Source: Marinobacterium_D sp050908845 (GTDB taxonomy: Bacteria; Pseudomonadota; Gammaproteobacteria; Pseudomonadales; Balneatricaceae). Taken from it: a stretch of DNA of 64,000 nucleotides. The notes beneath the pieces are model-generated. The model saw nothing but the letters and a program-made list of their open reading frames with translations, was not told the DNA's origin and searched no databases. Each line of letters opens with the position of its first letter. Within the stretch, counting starts at the first letter, position 1. This document shows positions 52,420-63,011 of the stretch, one piece after another. Both the position numbers and the translations under genes were made by a program. The stretch spans positions 1,798,001 through 1,862,000 of the forward strand of contig NZ_CP194171.1 in the NCBI RefSeq assembly GCF_050908845.1. The letters are read 5' to 3'.

Positions 52420-52636
52420 GATGTCCTCTATCGGTACTTTTGCCTGGGTTCTGTCCAGGGTTTAAACCCTGGGTGCGTATGCATGAGATTCATTATGCGA
52501 ACGATTTAATATGAATAAAATTGATTTAATATCAGAATGAGTTGAATGTAATTAATGTTCGTATGTCGATGTGGGTGAGAAGAGGTTTAAAACAGGGCGT
52601 GGATGGTGCGCCAAAACGAGCGTTAATTCGGTGCCG
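52420..52636 (-). promoter_or_regulatory. metE upstream region: MetR-like site, direct repeats and palindrome
   Basis: TGAATAAAATTGA (52512-52524) matches the MetR consensus TGAA-N5-TTCA at all but one conserved base. The 10-mer GATTTAATAT occurs twice at a 20-base pitch (52503-52512 and 52523-52532) around it. Closer to metE, CCAGGGTTTAAACCCTGG (52455-52472) is a perfect 18-bp palindrome, 36-53 bases before the start codon. It could fold as a leader hairpin or bind a protein. Promoter boxes were not settled. Confidence 0.55.
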
Positions 52637-52637
52637 G

Positions 52638-52654
52638 CTCACCATTCTGGTGCG
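52638..52654. promoter_or_regulatory. NtrC-like enhancer site upstream of nirB
   Basis: CTCACCATTCTGGTGCG matches the NtrC consensus TGCACCA-N3-TGGTGCA closely, with both inner half-sites (CACCA and TGGTG) intact. Its centre is about 100 bases upstream of the predicted sigma-54 start, a usual enhancer distance. Confidence 0.7.
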
Positions 52655-52719
52655 GCGTTAGTTCTGTAACTGCCAGCCGTTAACGACTAACTGCCTGTTA
52701 TTAAAGGTTACTGCTCTGT

Positions 52720-52734
52720 TGGCACGGCTTCTGC
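52720..52734 (+). promoter_or_regulatory. sigma-54 (RpoN) promoter of nirBD
   Basis: TGGCACGGCTTCTGC carries the invariant GG (52721-52722) and GC (52733-52734) exactly 10 bases apart, in the consensus TGGCAC-N5-TTGC with one change. Transcription would begin near 52746, just before the leader hairpins. Confidence 0.8.
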
Positions 52735-52752
52735 TTTAAGAACTCCCAACAG

Positions 52753-52842
52753 CCGGGCATATCCCGGACAACCTATTTGATGAACAAAGGCGTTCATCGA
52801 TCAGCCTCCTTTTCAGGGCGCTGATCGGTGAGCGCCTTTTTT
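52753..52842 (+). promoter_or_regulatory. nirB leader: ANTAR-type antiterminator hairpin overlapping a terminator
   Basis: A first hairpin, CCGGG/CCCGG (52753-52767), has a 5-base loop. A second, GATGAAC (52779-52785) with GTTCATC (52792-52798), has the six-base loop AAAGGC. Its A1 and G4 are the bases ANTAR proteins such as NasR/NasT need. The terminator arm 52787-52804 pairs with 52821-52838 (18 bp, two mismatches or wobbles) and is followed by six T residues. The second hairpin and the terminator share bases, so they exclude each other. Confidence 0.75.
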
Positions 52843-52903
52843 CGTTTCTGGGGTTTGCAAAGCGCAGCACGCAGGCCCGAAACAGATAAGCAGGAGCAGC
52901 ACA

Positions 52904-55447
52904 ATGAGCAAAACCGCCCTGGTCGTCGTCGGTAACGGTATGGTGGGTCACCAGTTTCTTCAGAGCCTGGCAGATTCCGGTCGTCTGAGTGAGTTCGAGG
53001 TGAGCGTGTTCTGTGAGGAGCCGCGTCTGGCCTATGACCGTGTCTATCTTAGCTCTTACTTCACAGGCAGCACGGCGGAAGATCTCGCCATGGGGCAGAT
53101 CGATCAGTACCGGGAGTGGGGCCTGAATGTACTGATCGGTGAGAAGGTGGTTGAGATCAACAAGGAAGATCGACTGGTCGTGTCCGACAAGGGCACCACA
53201 CTGAGTTACGACAAGCTGGTGATGGCTACAGGCTCCTACCCCTTTGTGCCGCCGGTGCCCGGACATGATCGTGAGCACTGCCTGGTCTATCGCACCATTG
53301 AGGATCTGGAAGCGATCAAGGCCAGCGCGGCGCAGGGTAGGGTTGGCGTCGTCGTCGGTGGCGGCCTGCTGGGTCTGGAAGCGGCCAAGGCGCTGCGCGA
53401 CCTGGGGCTGGAAACCCACGTGGTCGAGTTTGCTCCGCGGCTGATGGCGGTGCAGCTGGATGAGATGGGTGGTGGTCTGCTGCGCTCCAAGATCGAAGCG
53501 CTGGGCGTGCAGGTTCACACCGGCAAGAACACTCAGCAGATCGTCGATGGCGAAACCTGCGTACACCGCATGGAGTTTGCCGACGGTGAGGTGCTGGAGA
53601 CCGACCTGATCCTGTTCTCCGCCGGTATTCGTCCCCGCGATCAGCTGGCGCGGGAATCCGGGCTGGCGGTGGGCGAGCGCGGCGGTCTTGTAATCAACAA
53701 CCAGTGCCAGACCTCCGATGAAAACATCTACGCCATTGGCGAATGCGCTCTCTGGGATGGCAGGATCTTCGGCCTGGTGGCACCGGGCTATGCCATGGCC
53801 AAGGCGGCCGTTTCCCAGCTCACCGGCGGTGAAATCGAGTTTGCCGGTGCCGATATGAGCACCAAGCTCAAGCTGATGGGGGTGGATGTCTGCTCCATCG
53901 GTGATGCCCAGAGCCGCACAACCGGCGCGAAGAACTACACCTGGCTTAACGAGGCGGAAGGTACCTACAAGAAACTGGTGGTCAGCAGCGATAACAAGAA
54001 ACTGCTCGGCGCCATCCTGGTTGGCGATGCAGAGAGCTACGGCTCGCTGCTGCAGTACATGCTCAACGAGATCGATCTGCCGGCTAATCCTGAGTCGATG
54101 ATTCTGCCGAGCCTCGATGGCGCGCCCTCTGCGGGTCTTGGCGTCGCCGCACTGCCGGAAAGCGCGCAGATCTGCTCCTGCCACGATGTCAGCAAGGGCG
54201 ATATTCAGGGTGCGGTTGCCGGCGGCTGCTGCTCCCTCGGCGACGTCAAAGGCGCCACCAAGGCGGGCACCGGTTGCGGTGGTTGTGTGCCGCTGCTGAC
54301 CAGCCTGGTCAATCATGAGCTCGAAGAGCTGGGTGTGGAGGTCAGCCACGACCTTTGTGAACACTTCGCCTACACCCGCCAGGATCTCTACAACCTGATC
54401 CGCGTTGGCGGGATTCACAGCTTCGATGAGCTGATGGCCAAACACGGCAAGGGCGGCAAGGGCTGTCATATCTGCAAGCCGGCAGTGGGTTCCATCCTGG
54501 CGTCATGCTGGAACAACTACGTGCTCGATCCCAAGCATGTGATCCTGCAGGATACCAACGATACCTTTCTGGCCAACATGCAGAAGGACGGCACCTATTC
54601 GGTGGTGCCGCGTATCGCCGGCGGTGAGATCACGCCCGACAAGCTGATTGTGCTCGGCGAAGTGGCGCGGGACTACAACCTCTATACCAAGATCACCGGC
54701 GGTCAGCGGGTCGACCTGTTCGGCGCCCGGCTTGAGCAGCTGCCGGAGATCTGGTCCCGCCTGATCGATGCCGGTTTCGAGACCGGGCAGGCCTACGGCA
54801 AGTCGGTGCGTACCGTGAAATCCTGCGTCGGCAGCACCTGGTGCCGTTTCGGTGTCGATGACAGTGTCGGTCTCGCCATTGAGATCGAGGACCGTTACAA
54901 AGGCCTGCGCGCACCGCACAAGATCAAGTTCGCCGTCTCTGGCTGCACCCGTGAGTGTGCCGAGGCCCAGTCCAAGGATATCGGCGTGATCGCCACCGAA
55001 AACGGCTGGAACCTCTATGTCTGCGGCAATGGCGGTATGAAGCCGCGTCATGGCGACCTGTTCGCCACAGACCTGGATAAAGAAACCCTGATCAAATACA
55101 TCGACCGGGTGCTGATGTTCTATATCCGCACCGCGGACCGCCTGCAGCGCACCTCCGTCTGGATGGACAACCTGGAAGGGGGGCTGGATTACCTGCGCGA
55201 GGTGGTGATCAACGACAGCCTTGGCCTCGGTGACGAGTTGGAAGCGCAGATGCAGCACGTGGTGGAAACCTACGAGTGCGAGTGGAAGAAAACTGTCAAC
55301 GATGAGCAGGCGGTCAAGCGCTTCCGCCAGTTCGTTAACAGCGACAAGTCAGATAGCAACCTGGTGTTCGTGCAGGAGCGTGGTCAGATCCGCCCGGCCC
55401 GCCCGGAAGAGAAAAACATTGAAGCCCAGCCCATCGTCATGGCCTAA
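52904..55447 (+). CDS. nirB: NADH-dependent assimilatory nitrite reductase, large subunit
   Basis: An 847-residue cytoplasmic enzyme that reduces nitrite to ammonia with NAD(P)H. The N-terminal flavin domain has VVVGNGMVGHQFL (about 7-19) and GVVVGGGLLGLEAAKAL. A BFD-like [2Fe-2S] domain has CSCHDV and GTGCGGCVP (about 424-462). The siroheme/4Fe-4S domain has CVGSTWC (about 640-646) and GCTREC (about 681-686). nirD follows after 16 bases. The leader upstream suggests control by nitrogen status and by nitrate or nitrite. Confidence 0.97.
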   Translation: MSKTALVVVGNGMVGHQFLQSLADSGRLSEFEVSVFCEEPRLAYDRVYLSSYFTGSTAEDLAMGQIDQYREWGLNVLIGEKVVEINKEDRLVVSDKGTTLSYDKLVMATGSYPFVPPVPGHDREHCLVYRTIEDLEAIKASAAQGRVGVVVGGGLLGLEAAKALRDLGLETHVVEFAPRLMAVQLDEMGGGLLRSKIEALGVQVHTGKNTQQIVDGETCVHRMEFADGEVLETDLILFSAGIRPRDQLARESGLAVGERGGLVINNQCQTSDENIYAIGECALWDGRIFGLVAPGYAMAKAAVSQLTGGEIEFAGADMSTKLKLMGVDVCSIGDAQSRTTGAKNYTWLNEAEGTYKKLVVSSDNKKLLGAILVGDAESYGSLLQYMLNEIDLPANPESMILPSLDGAPSAGLGVAALPESAQICSCHDVSKGDIQGAVAGGCCSLGDVKGATKAGTGCGGCVPLLTSLVNHELEELGVEVSHDLCEHFAYTRQDLYNLIRVGGIHSFDELMAKHGKGGKGCHICKPAVGSILASCWNNYVLDPKHVILQDTNDTFLANMQKDGTYSVVPRIAGGEITPDKLIVLGEVARDYNLYTKITGGQRVDLFGARLEQLPEIWSRLIDAGFETGQAYGKSVRTVKSCVGSTWCRFGVDDSVGLAIEIEDRYKGLRAPHKIKFAVSGCTRECAEAQSKDIGVIATENGWNLYVCGNGGMKPRHGDLFATDLDKETLIKYIDRVLMFYIRTADRLQRTSVWMDNLEGGLDYLREVVINDSLGLGDELEAQMQHVVETYECEWKKTVNDEQAVKRFRQFVNSDKSDSNLVFVQERGQIRPARPEEKNIEAQPIVMA

Positions 55448-55463
55448 GCCGGAGGAGAGAAGC

Positions 55464-55850
55464 ATGTCTGTAGAACCTAACTCTTTTGAAACGAGTGGCA
55501 TCCCGGTCTGCACTGTTGATGACCTGATCGCCGAATCCGGCGTCTGTGCCCTGATAAACGGCCGCCAGGTCGCCCTGTTCTATTTCCCGGACCGGGAACG
55601 GGTCTACGCCATCGATAACTTTGATCCGGTAGGGCGCGCCAACGTGCTCTCCCGTGGTCTGGTGGGCAGCACCGACGAACGATTGTTCCTCGCATCGCCG
55701 CTGTACAAGGAGCGCTACTGCCTGGAAACGGGTGAGTGCCTGGATAACCCGGAGGTGGTGCTGGATACCTGGAATACCCGGCTGGAAGACGGTCAGTTGC
55801 TGGTTGATCCGCGGGCGGTTAATCACCGGCTTTTGCGGGAGAGTGCTTAA
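55464..55850 (+). CDS. nirD: assimilatory nitrite reductase small subunit
   Basis: A 128-residue Rieske-fold small subunit of NAD(P)H nitrite reductase, partner of NirB. It has ALINGRQVALFYFPDRERVYAID, split at about 30-52, and FLASPLYKERYCLETGECLDNP. The Rieske Cys/His cluster residues are absent, as in the NirD family, which has the fold but not the iron-sulfur cluster. A GGAGGAG site precedes the ATG at 55464; the longer frame into nirB is a shadow. No nitrite transporter or nasA nitrate reductase follows. Confidence 0.94.
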   Translation: MSVEPNSFETSGIPVCTVDDLIAESGVCALINGRQVALFYFPDRERVYAIDNFDPVGRANVLSRGLVGSTDERLFLASPLYKERYCLETGECLDNPEVVLDTWNTRLEDGQLLVDPRAVNHRLLRESA

Positions 55851-55985
55851 GCACGCTGGCTTTAAGATCATCCCTGTCACCGGTGATAACCTGATATAGC
55901 GCTGCTTTAGTTGAATCAGGTTGCGTCTGCCGGCGAATTAAGGCCAGTCAACCTGGAGCTCCGGCGCCGTCGGTCTAGCCGTGAA

Positions 55986-56038
55986 ACCTGCGATCAGCAC
56001 TCCGACAAACTGGTCTGTACGGTGCATTGATCGCAGGT
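55986..56038. repeat. long imperfect hairpin downstream of nirD
   Basis: ACCTGCGATCA (55986-55996) and TGATCGCAGGT (56028-56038) are perfectly complementary. The pairing extends inward with GCAC/GTGC after a two-base bulge. No T-run follows on either strand. It lies between the ends of convergent nirD and diguanylate cyclase genes and may protect or end their transcripts. Confidence 0.5.
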
Positions 56039-56080
56039 GTGCGTTTCCAATTGGTTTGTTTTAGTGCCAGGGGTAATCAG

Positions 56081-57739
56081 TCAGCAGGAGCGGGTCTTGG
56101 CTAGCGGATCTGTGCTGTCCGCAAGGATCACCCGGTTGCGTCCCTGGCCCTTGGCTTCGTAGAGAGCCTCATCGGCAGCCGCTATCAGCTTTTTATGATC
56201 CTGCCCCTGGATATGGGTAGAAACGCCGATGCTAACGGTGGGGTGGGGGGCGTTATCGCCGGGCACCCTGATGGTTTCGCTGACCTTCAGGCGTAGTTTT
56301 TCAGCTCTTTTCACCGCATCCTCCGCCTGCATCCCGGGCATCATCATGCAGAACTCCTCGCCGCCATAGCGCCCGACCAGGTCGTAGTTACGGCAGCTTT
56401 CCTGAAGCAGTGTACCCAGCGATGCCAGTACTTCGTCACCGGCGGGGTGTCCCCAGGTATCGTTGATGCGTTTGAAATAATCCACGTCGATCATCAACAG
56501 CGATACAGCTGTCTTCTCCCGATCCGCGCGGCTGCACTCCTTTGTCAAACGCTCGATGAAATAACGTCTTGAGTGAACGCCGGTGAGGTAGTCCTGGTGG
56601 GCGATCTCTTCCAGTTTTGTGTTTAACAGTCTGACCTCACGGGTGCGCCGGTCTACCTCCGCCTCCTGGTGTCTCAGCGTGATCCGGATGCCGAGGTAAA
56701 GCAGCAGCTCAATCAGCAGGAAACCGACAATCGAGTAGATAATGTTTTTCAGGGTATCCTGGCGCAGCCCGGTGATTTCGTTATCGGCAGGGCGCCAGAT
56801 AATGATCCGCCCCACCGGTTTCTCGCTGCCATCGCGCAGGCCGACATAATCCTGGAGCGGGAACTCTGTGATCGCGTAGTGTTTGTCGCCAATGGAGATC
56901 AGCTGATTTTGATCCGGTGAAGAGATGGCAAGCTCCGGGCTCCGGTAGCCCTCAGCCTTCAGCAGATCAATCAGCTCAGCGGAGGAGGAGGCTTCAATAA
57001 AACAGCCGCAGTCGGTGGTCATTGCCTCTTTGGGGCGATTCCAGGTGGCGTCTTCAACTCTCTGCTCGGCCAGTAGCACGGCAACATCGGCGCCGATCGA
57101 TTCGGTCAGTGAGCGGATCATCAGGCTGAAGGATGTGCCAACCTCCAGTGCGCCGATATGCCGGGGGCTATCGGCCAGATCATAGACGGGCACAATACTG
57201 CGAATGCCGGAATAGACCCGGCCGAGCTCCAGCCCCGAACGCGGTTGTTGGTCGCTGTTTACATCAACAACCATGTGGCGCAGGTTGTCCATGTTGTCGC
57301 CGAATTTTTCCGGCTTGTGGACGCGCAGGAAGCTGGTTGAACCGGGAGCAAGATGGAAATGTAGCTGACGGACCTGGTATTCCCGGGTCATTCGCTGCCA
57401 GCCGGGGCCGATAATCTCATACAGTTTTTGCCGCAGTTCAGCCGTTCTTTGGCCCCCGGCACCACCGCCTTCCGCTTCGACTGCTTGCGTCGCTTCGGCA
57501 AAGGTCCGCTGGATACGGGGATCGCCGGCAACGAAGGTGGCCAGTTGCTGCATGTTGGTGAGCGTCATGGAGTAAGCGACCTGGTAGGCGTTGTGCAGCT
57601 CCTGCCCCTCCTGGGCCAGCATCGCTTCCAGATTGCTGCGATCGCTACGGTAATTGATCAACACGAACAGGGTGTCGGCTATCAACAGTAGCGAGGTTAG
57701 CGAGATGAAGAGGATCTTGCGGTTTATAAAGATTCGCAA
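56081..57739 (-). CDS. membrane diguanylate cyclase with dCache_3 sensor
   Basis: A 552-residue cyclic-di-GMP synthase. Membrane segments at about 9-29 and 331-351 flank a periplasmic dCache_3-like sensor with the family signature FHLAPGSTSFLRVHKPEKFG and ELGRVYSGIRSIVPVY. The GGDEF domain (about 380-540) has an intact GGEEF (about 459-463) and a RxxD inhibitory site (RNYD) five residues before it, so active synthesis with product feedback is expected. Neighbours give no hint of the signal. The ATG at 57739 has basic residues ahead of the first span. Confidence 0.93.
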   Translation of the reverse strand: MRIFINRKILFISLTSLLLIADTLFVLINYRSDRSNLEAMLAQEGQELHNAYQVAYSMTLTNMQQLATFVAGDPRIQRTFAEATQAVEAEGGGAGGQRTAELRQKLYEIIGPGWQRMTREYQVRQLHFHLAPGSTSFLRVHKPEKFGDNMDNLRHMVVDVNSDQQPRSGLELGRVYSGIRSIVPVYDLADSPRHIGALEVGTSFSLMIRSLTESIGADVAVLLAEQRVEDATWNRPKEAMTTDCGCFIEASSSAELIDLLKAEGYRSPELAISSPDQNQLISIGDKHYAITEFPLQDYVGLRDGSEKPVGRIIIWRPADNEITGLRQDTLKNIIYSIVGFLLIELLLYLGIRITLRHQEAEVDRRTREVRLLNTKLEEIAHQDYLTGVHSRRYFIERLTKECSRADREKTAVSLLMIDVDYFKRINDTWGHPAGDEVLASLGTLLQESCRNYDLVGRYGGEEFCMMMPGMQAEDAVKRAEKLRLKVSETIRVPGDNAPHPTVSIGVSTHIQGQDHKKLIAAADEALYEAKGQGRNRVILADSTDPLAKTRSC

Positions 57740-58237
57740 ATGACTTTCCCGGGCAGCGTCTTAATCTGGCAGTTCTGGTTAAAACTCGCCGTCCATGCTG
57801 CGTTGTGCCCTGCACGAAATCTTTGTTGCTGCATTTTGGCGACGCCGCCGCTCAGGGGGCTATTGAGCGCTCATCCTATCCCAGGATACCCACGAGGGCC
57901 AGATGAACGGGATTCAGCTGGGCTCCGGGCCTGCGTAAGTAAGGGGGTGCCGGGGTGCGGCCGCAGCCTATGCGGGTTTGTCCGGCTGGCTTTCACCTCT
58001 TCTGCAACGCTGTTGTTACCCTCTTGAAACCTGAATAACCGACCCTAATGGTCTACTTTGAACTGTACAGTTGAGCGGCTTGTCCGAGAGGACAGACGCC
58101 GAAGTGTGACAATAACAACACTTATCCGACTCTTCGCGCTGCGCTGTATCCAGAAACCTCAAGTCCCTCGAAGCTTCATGTACTTACCCGGCCCAGGCAG
58201 GGGTAATAGATGCTGATTATGGTCAAGGAGATAGTCG
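57740..58237. other. gap between the diguanylate cyclase gene and acnA
   Basis: About 500 bases with no convincing gene; a 95-codon frame at 57740-58027 lacks coding character. Two inverted repeats are visible: the perfect 12-bp palindrome AACTGTACAGTT (58061-58072) and the small hairpin TGTCC-GAGA-GGACA (58081-58094). They lie 145-177 bases upstream of acnA and could be operators or leader structure. Promoter boxes were not settled. Confidence 0.5.
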
Positions 58238-60912
<2,675 letters not shown>

Positions 60913-60913
<1 letters not shown>

Positions 60914-60931
60914 CCCCGCCCGGTGCGGGGT
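60913..60931 (+). repeat. intercistronic hairpin after acnA
   Basis: ACCCCGC (60913-60919) and GCGGGGT (60925-60931) pair perfectly, starting in the acnA stop codon and ending just before the ribosome-binding site of the VOC gene. There is no T-run. It could stabilise the acnA mRNA or partly attenuate the next gene. Confidence 0.55.
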
Positions 60932-60946
60932 TCAAGGAGGTAAATG

Positions 60947-61378
60947 ATGGAACCCCGTATCAGCCTTATTACGCTCGGGGTCGATGACCTCGAGCGTTCC
61001 TACCGTTTCTACGCCGAGGGCCTGGGCTTTCCCGCCCATCGCACCGACGGCGAGGATATTGTCTTTTTCAGCACCGCTGGTACCCGGCTGGCGCTCTATC
61101 CCCGCGAAAAACTCGCCGAGGATGTGTCGCCGCGCCTGGTGGGCAAGGATCGCGGCTTTCCCGGTATCACCCTGGCCCACAACACCCGCGAGAAAGCGCA
61201 AGTAGACGCCATTCTCAAGCGCGCTGAACAGGCCGGCGGCGAGATTATCAAGCCCGCGCAGGATGTGTTCTGGGGCGGGTACAGCGGTTATTTTGCCGAT
61301 CCCGATGGCTACCTCTGGGAGGTGGCCTGGGCCGAGTTCTGGCAATTCAACGAGGATGGCTCTCTGGTGATCGACTGA
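60947..61378 (+). CDS. VOC-family (glyoxalase/bleomycin-resistance fold) protein
   Basis: A 143-residue vicinal-oxygen-chelate protein with paired beta-alpha-beta-beta-beta units: ISLITLGVDDLERSYRFYAE (about 4-23), and later GYSGYFADPDGYLWEVAW with the terminal glutamate. The families include glyoxalase I, dioxygenases and antibiotic-binding proteins; the histidine at the usual first metal position (LGVDD) is missing, so metal catalysis is uncertain. The second of two adjacent ATGs (60947) is preferred for its spacing to AAGGAGG. It follows acnA closely. Confidence 0.85.
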   Translation: MEPRISLITLGVDDLERSYRFYAEGLGFPAHRTDGEDIVFFSTAGTRLALYPREKLAEDVSPRLVGKDRGFPGITLAHNTREKAQVDAILKRAEQAGGEIIKPAQDVFWGGYSGYFADPDGYLWEVAWAEFWQFNEDGSLVID

Positions 61379-61441
61379 CCTGCCAAACCGGTTGCTGGAC
61401 CTTTGCGTAAAGGATGTAACCCAACCAGACAGGGCAGAACA

Positions 61442-62041
61442 ATGCTTACCCGAGTGATCGACTTCAAAGCGGTGATGGCAGCGCTGTTCTTTGCGCTGCT
61501 TCTGCTGGCGGGGCTGAGTGGATCCCCGACTGCTCAGGCGGAGGACAATACCGCCTTTTGGAAAACGCTGAAGCAGGGTGGGCACGTTGTGTTGCTGCGC
61601 CATGCGCTCGCTCCCGGCACCGGGGACCCGGCGCACTTCAGCGTCGATGATTGCACCACTCAGAGGAATCTTAATGAAACCGGACGTCAGCAGTCTCGCG
61701 ACATCGGCGCCTTGATGCGTGATGCCGGTATCGACTCGGCACAGGTGTATTCCAGTCAATGGTGCCGATGCATGGATACGGCTGAACTGCTCGGTCTCGG
61801 GCAGGTACAGGCCTTACCGGTTCTGAATTCGTTTTTTCGCAACCCTGGTCGTGCAGACGGACAAACCCGGGCGCTGAAAGACTGGATTCGCGATCAGTCC
61901 CTTGCACAACCAGTTGTGCTGGTGACCCATCAGGTCAATATCACGGCGTTAACCGGTGTTTATCCGAGTTCAGGAGAACTGGTGCTGCTTGATACCCGCG
62001 GGGATGAATTGCAGGTCGCCGGCAGGCTCGAAACCCGCTGA
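61442..62041 (+). CDS. secreted histidine phosphatase-family protein
   Basis: A 199-residue protein with a signal peptide (about 1-35, ending AQA) and a histidine-phosphatase (phosphoglycerate mutase-like) fold. The catalytic LLRHALAPG is at about 51-59, the second arginine region in RNLNETGRQQSRDIG at about 76-90, and the second histidine in LVTHQVNI (about 162-169). It would act in the periplasm on an unknown phosphate ester. The ATG at 61442 is chosen for the signal peptide. It is followed closely by the alpha/beta-hydrolase. Confidence 0.85.
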   Translation: MLTRVIDFKAVMAALFFALLLLAGLSGSPTAQAEDNTAFWKTLKQGGHVVLLRHALAPGTGDPAHFSVDDCTTQRNLNETGRQQSRDIGALMRDAGIDSAQVYSSQWCRCMDTAELLGLGQVQALPVLNSFFRNPGRADGQTRALKDWIRDQSLAQPVVLVTHQVNITALTGVYPSSGELVLLDTRGDELQVAGRLETR

Positions 62042-62090
62042 GCTGGGCTAGAGTAACAGACGAATAGGTTGCAGAGGGCCGGGGCAAACG

Positions 62091-62966
62091 ATGGACAGCC
62101 ATATCTTCACCGAAGAACGCATCACCACAAAAGGTGCCGAGATTCACTGCGTGCATGGTGGCAGCGGGCTGCCGCTCCTGCTGCTGCACGGCTACCCGCA
62201 GACCCATATGATCTGGCACGCGGTAGCGCCGGCGCTGAGCTCAGACTTTCATGTCATCTGTCCCGACCTGCGCGGCTACGGCGATAGCAGTAAACCGCCC
62301 GGTGAGCCGGATCATGCCAACTATTCCAAGCGTGCCATGGCGCAGGATATGGTGGAGCTGATGGCGCAGCTCGGATACCAGCGCTTTGCTGTGGCGGGCC
62401 ATGATCGCGGTGGCCGCGTGGCGCATCGCCTGGCGCTGGATCATCCCGGGCGTGTCGAGCGCATCTGTGTCATGGATATAGCGCCAACCCTGCACATGTT
62501 CGATCACACCGATCAGGCCTTTGCCACCGGTTACTACCACTGGTTTTTCCTGATTCAGCCCGATGGACTGCCGGAGCATATGATCGGGCTGGACCCGGAT
62601 TATTACCTTGGTGAGAAGCTTAAGCGCTGGTCCGGCCCCGGGGCGACGTTCTCACCGAGGGCCGTTGCCGAGTACAGCCGCTGTTTCGGCACCGCCGACG
62701 CCATCCATGCCAGTTGTGAGGATTATCGCGCCGCGGCGAGTATCGATCTGGAGCATGACCGGGCAGACCGGAGTCGCAGAATCGAGTCGCCTTTGCTGGT
62801 ACTCTGGGGTAATCAGGGATTCATTCATCGCCGTTACGATCTGTTGGATATCTGGCGAGACTATGCCGATGACCTGAGCGGATCGGTATTAGCCTGTGGC
62901 CACTTCCTGCCTGAAGAAGCACCGGATGCCGTTATCAGCGCCCTGAAAGCATTTTTTCGACCCTAA
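62091..62966 (+). CDS. alpha/beta-hydrolase of the fluoroacetate dehalogenase type
   Basis: A 291-residue hydrolase. Nucleophile D105 lies in AGHDRGGR with R106 and R109; the acid is D129, and the base is H271 in CGHFLPEE. The halide-pocket residues H150, W151 and Y212 are present, at almost the same spacing as in fluoroacetate dehalogenase (D110, R111, R114, D134, H155, W156, Y219, H280). Cytoplasmic hydrolytic dehalogenation of haloacetates is therefore likely. Its neighbours are the histidine phosphatase upstream and the DASS transporter downstream. Confidence 0.88.
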   Translation: MDSHIFTEERITTKGAEIHCVHGGSGLPLLLLHGYPQTHMIWHAVAPALSSDFHVICPDLRGYGDSSKPPGEPDHANYSKRAMAQDMVELMAQLGYQRFAVAGHDRGGRVAHRLALDHPGRVERICVMDIAPTLHMFDHTDQAFATGYYHWFFLIQPDGLPEHMIGLDPDYYLGEKLKRWSGPGATFSPRAVAEYSRCFGTADAIHASCEDYRAAASIDLEHDRADRSRRIESPLLVLWGNQGFIHRRYDLLDIWRDYADDLSGSVLACGHFLPEEAPDAVISALKAFFRP

Positions 62967-63011
62967 TCTGCCCGCTGCCGGTGCTACCCATTCCGCCGGT
63001 TAAGGAGTGAC

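Noticed and set aside
52753..52767. First nirB leader hairpin as a classical ANTAR hexaloop
   Set aside because: Its loop has 5 bases (CATAT) without the A1/G4 pattern, so only the second hairpin is claimed as a fitting element.
52736..54469. 577-codon minus-strand open frame across nirB
   Set aside because: It lies opposite nirB, a certain gene, and its composition (runs of Ala, Gly, His and Gln) is that of an antisense shadow in GC-rich DNA.
57740..58027. 95-codon open frame upstream of acnA
   Set aside because: Composition unlike the neighbouring genes and no start signal; treated as noncoding.
58061..58072. AACTGTACAGTT as a LexA (SOS) box
   Set aside because: LexA boxes need CTGT-N8-ACAG; here the half-sites are adjacent with no spacer.
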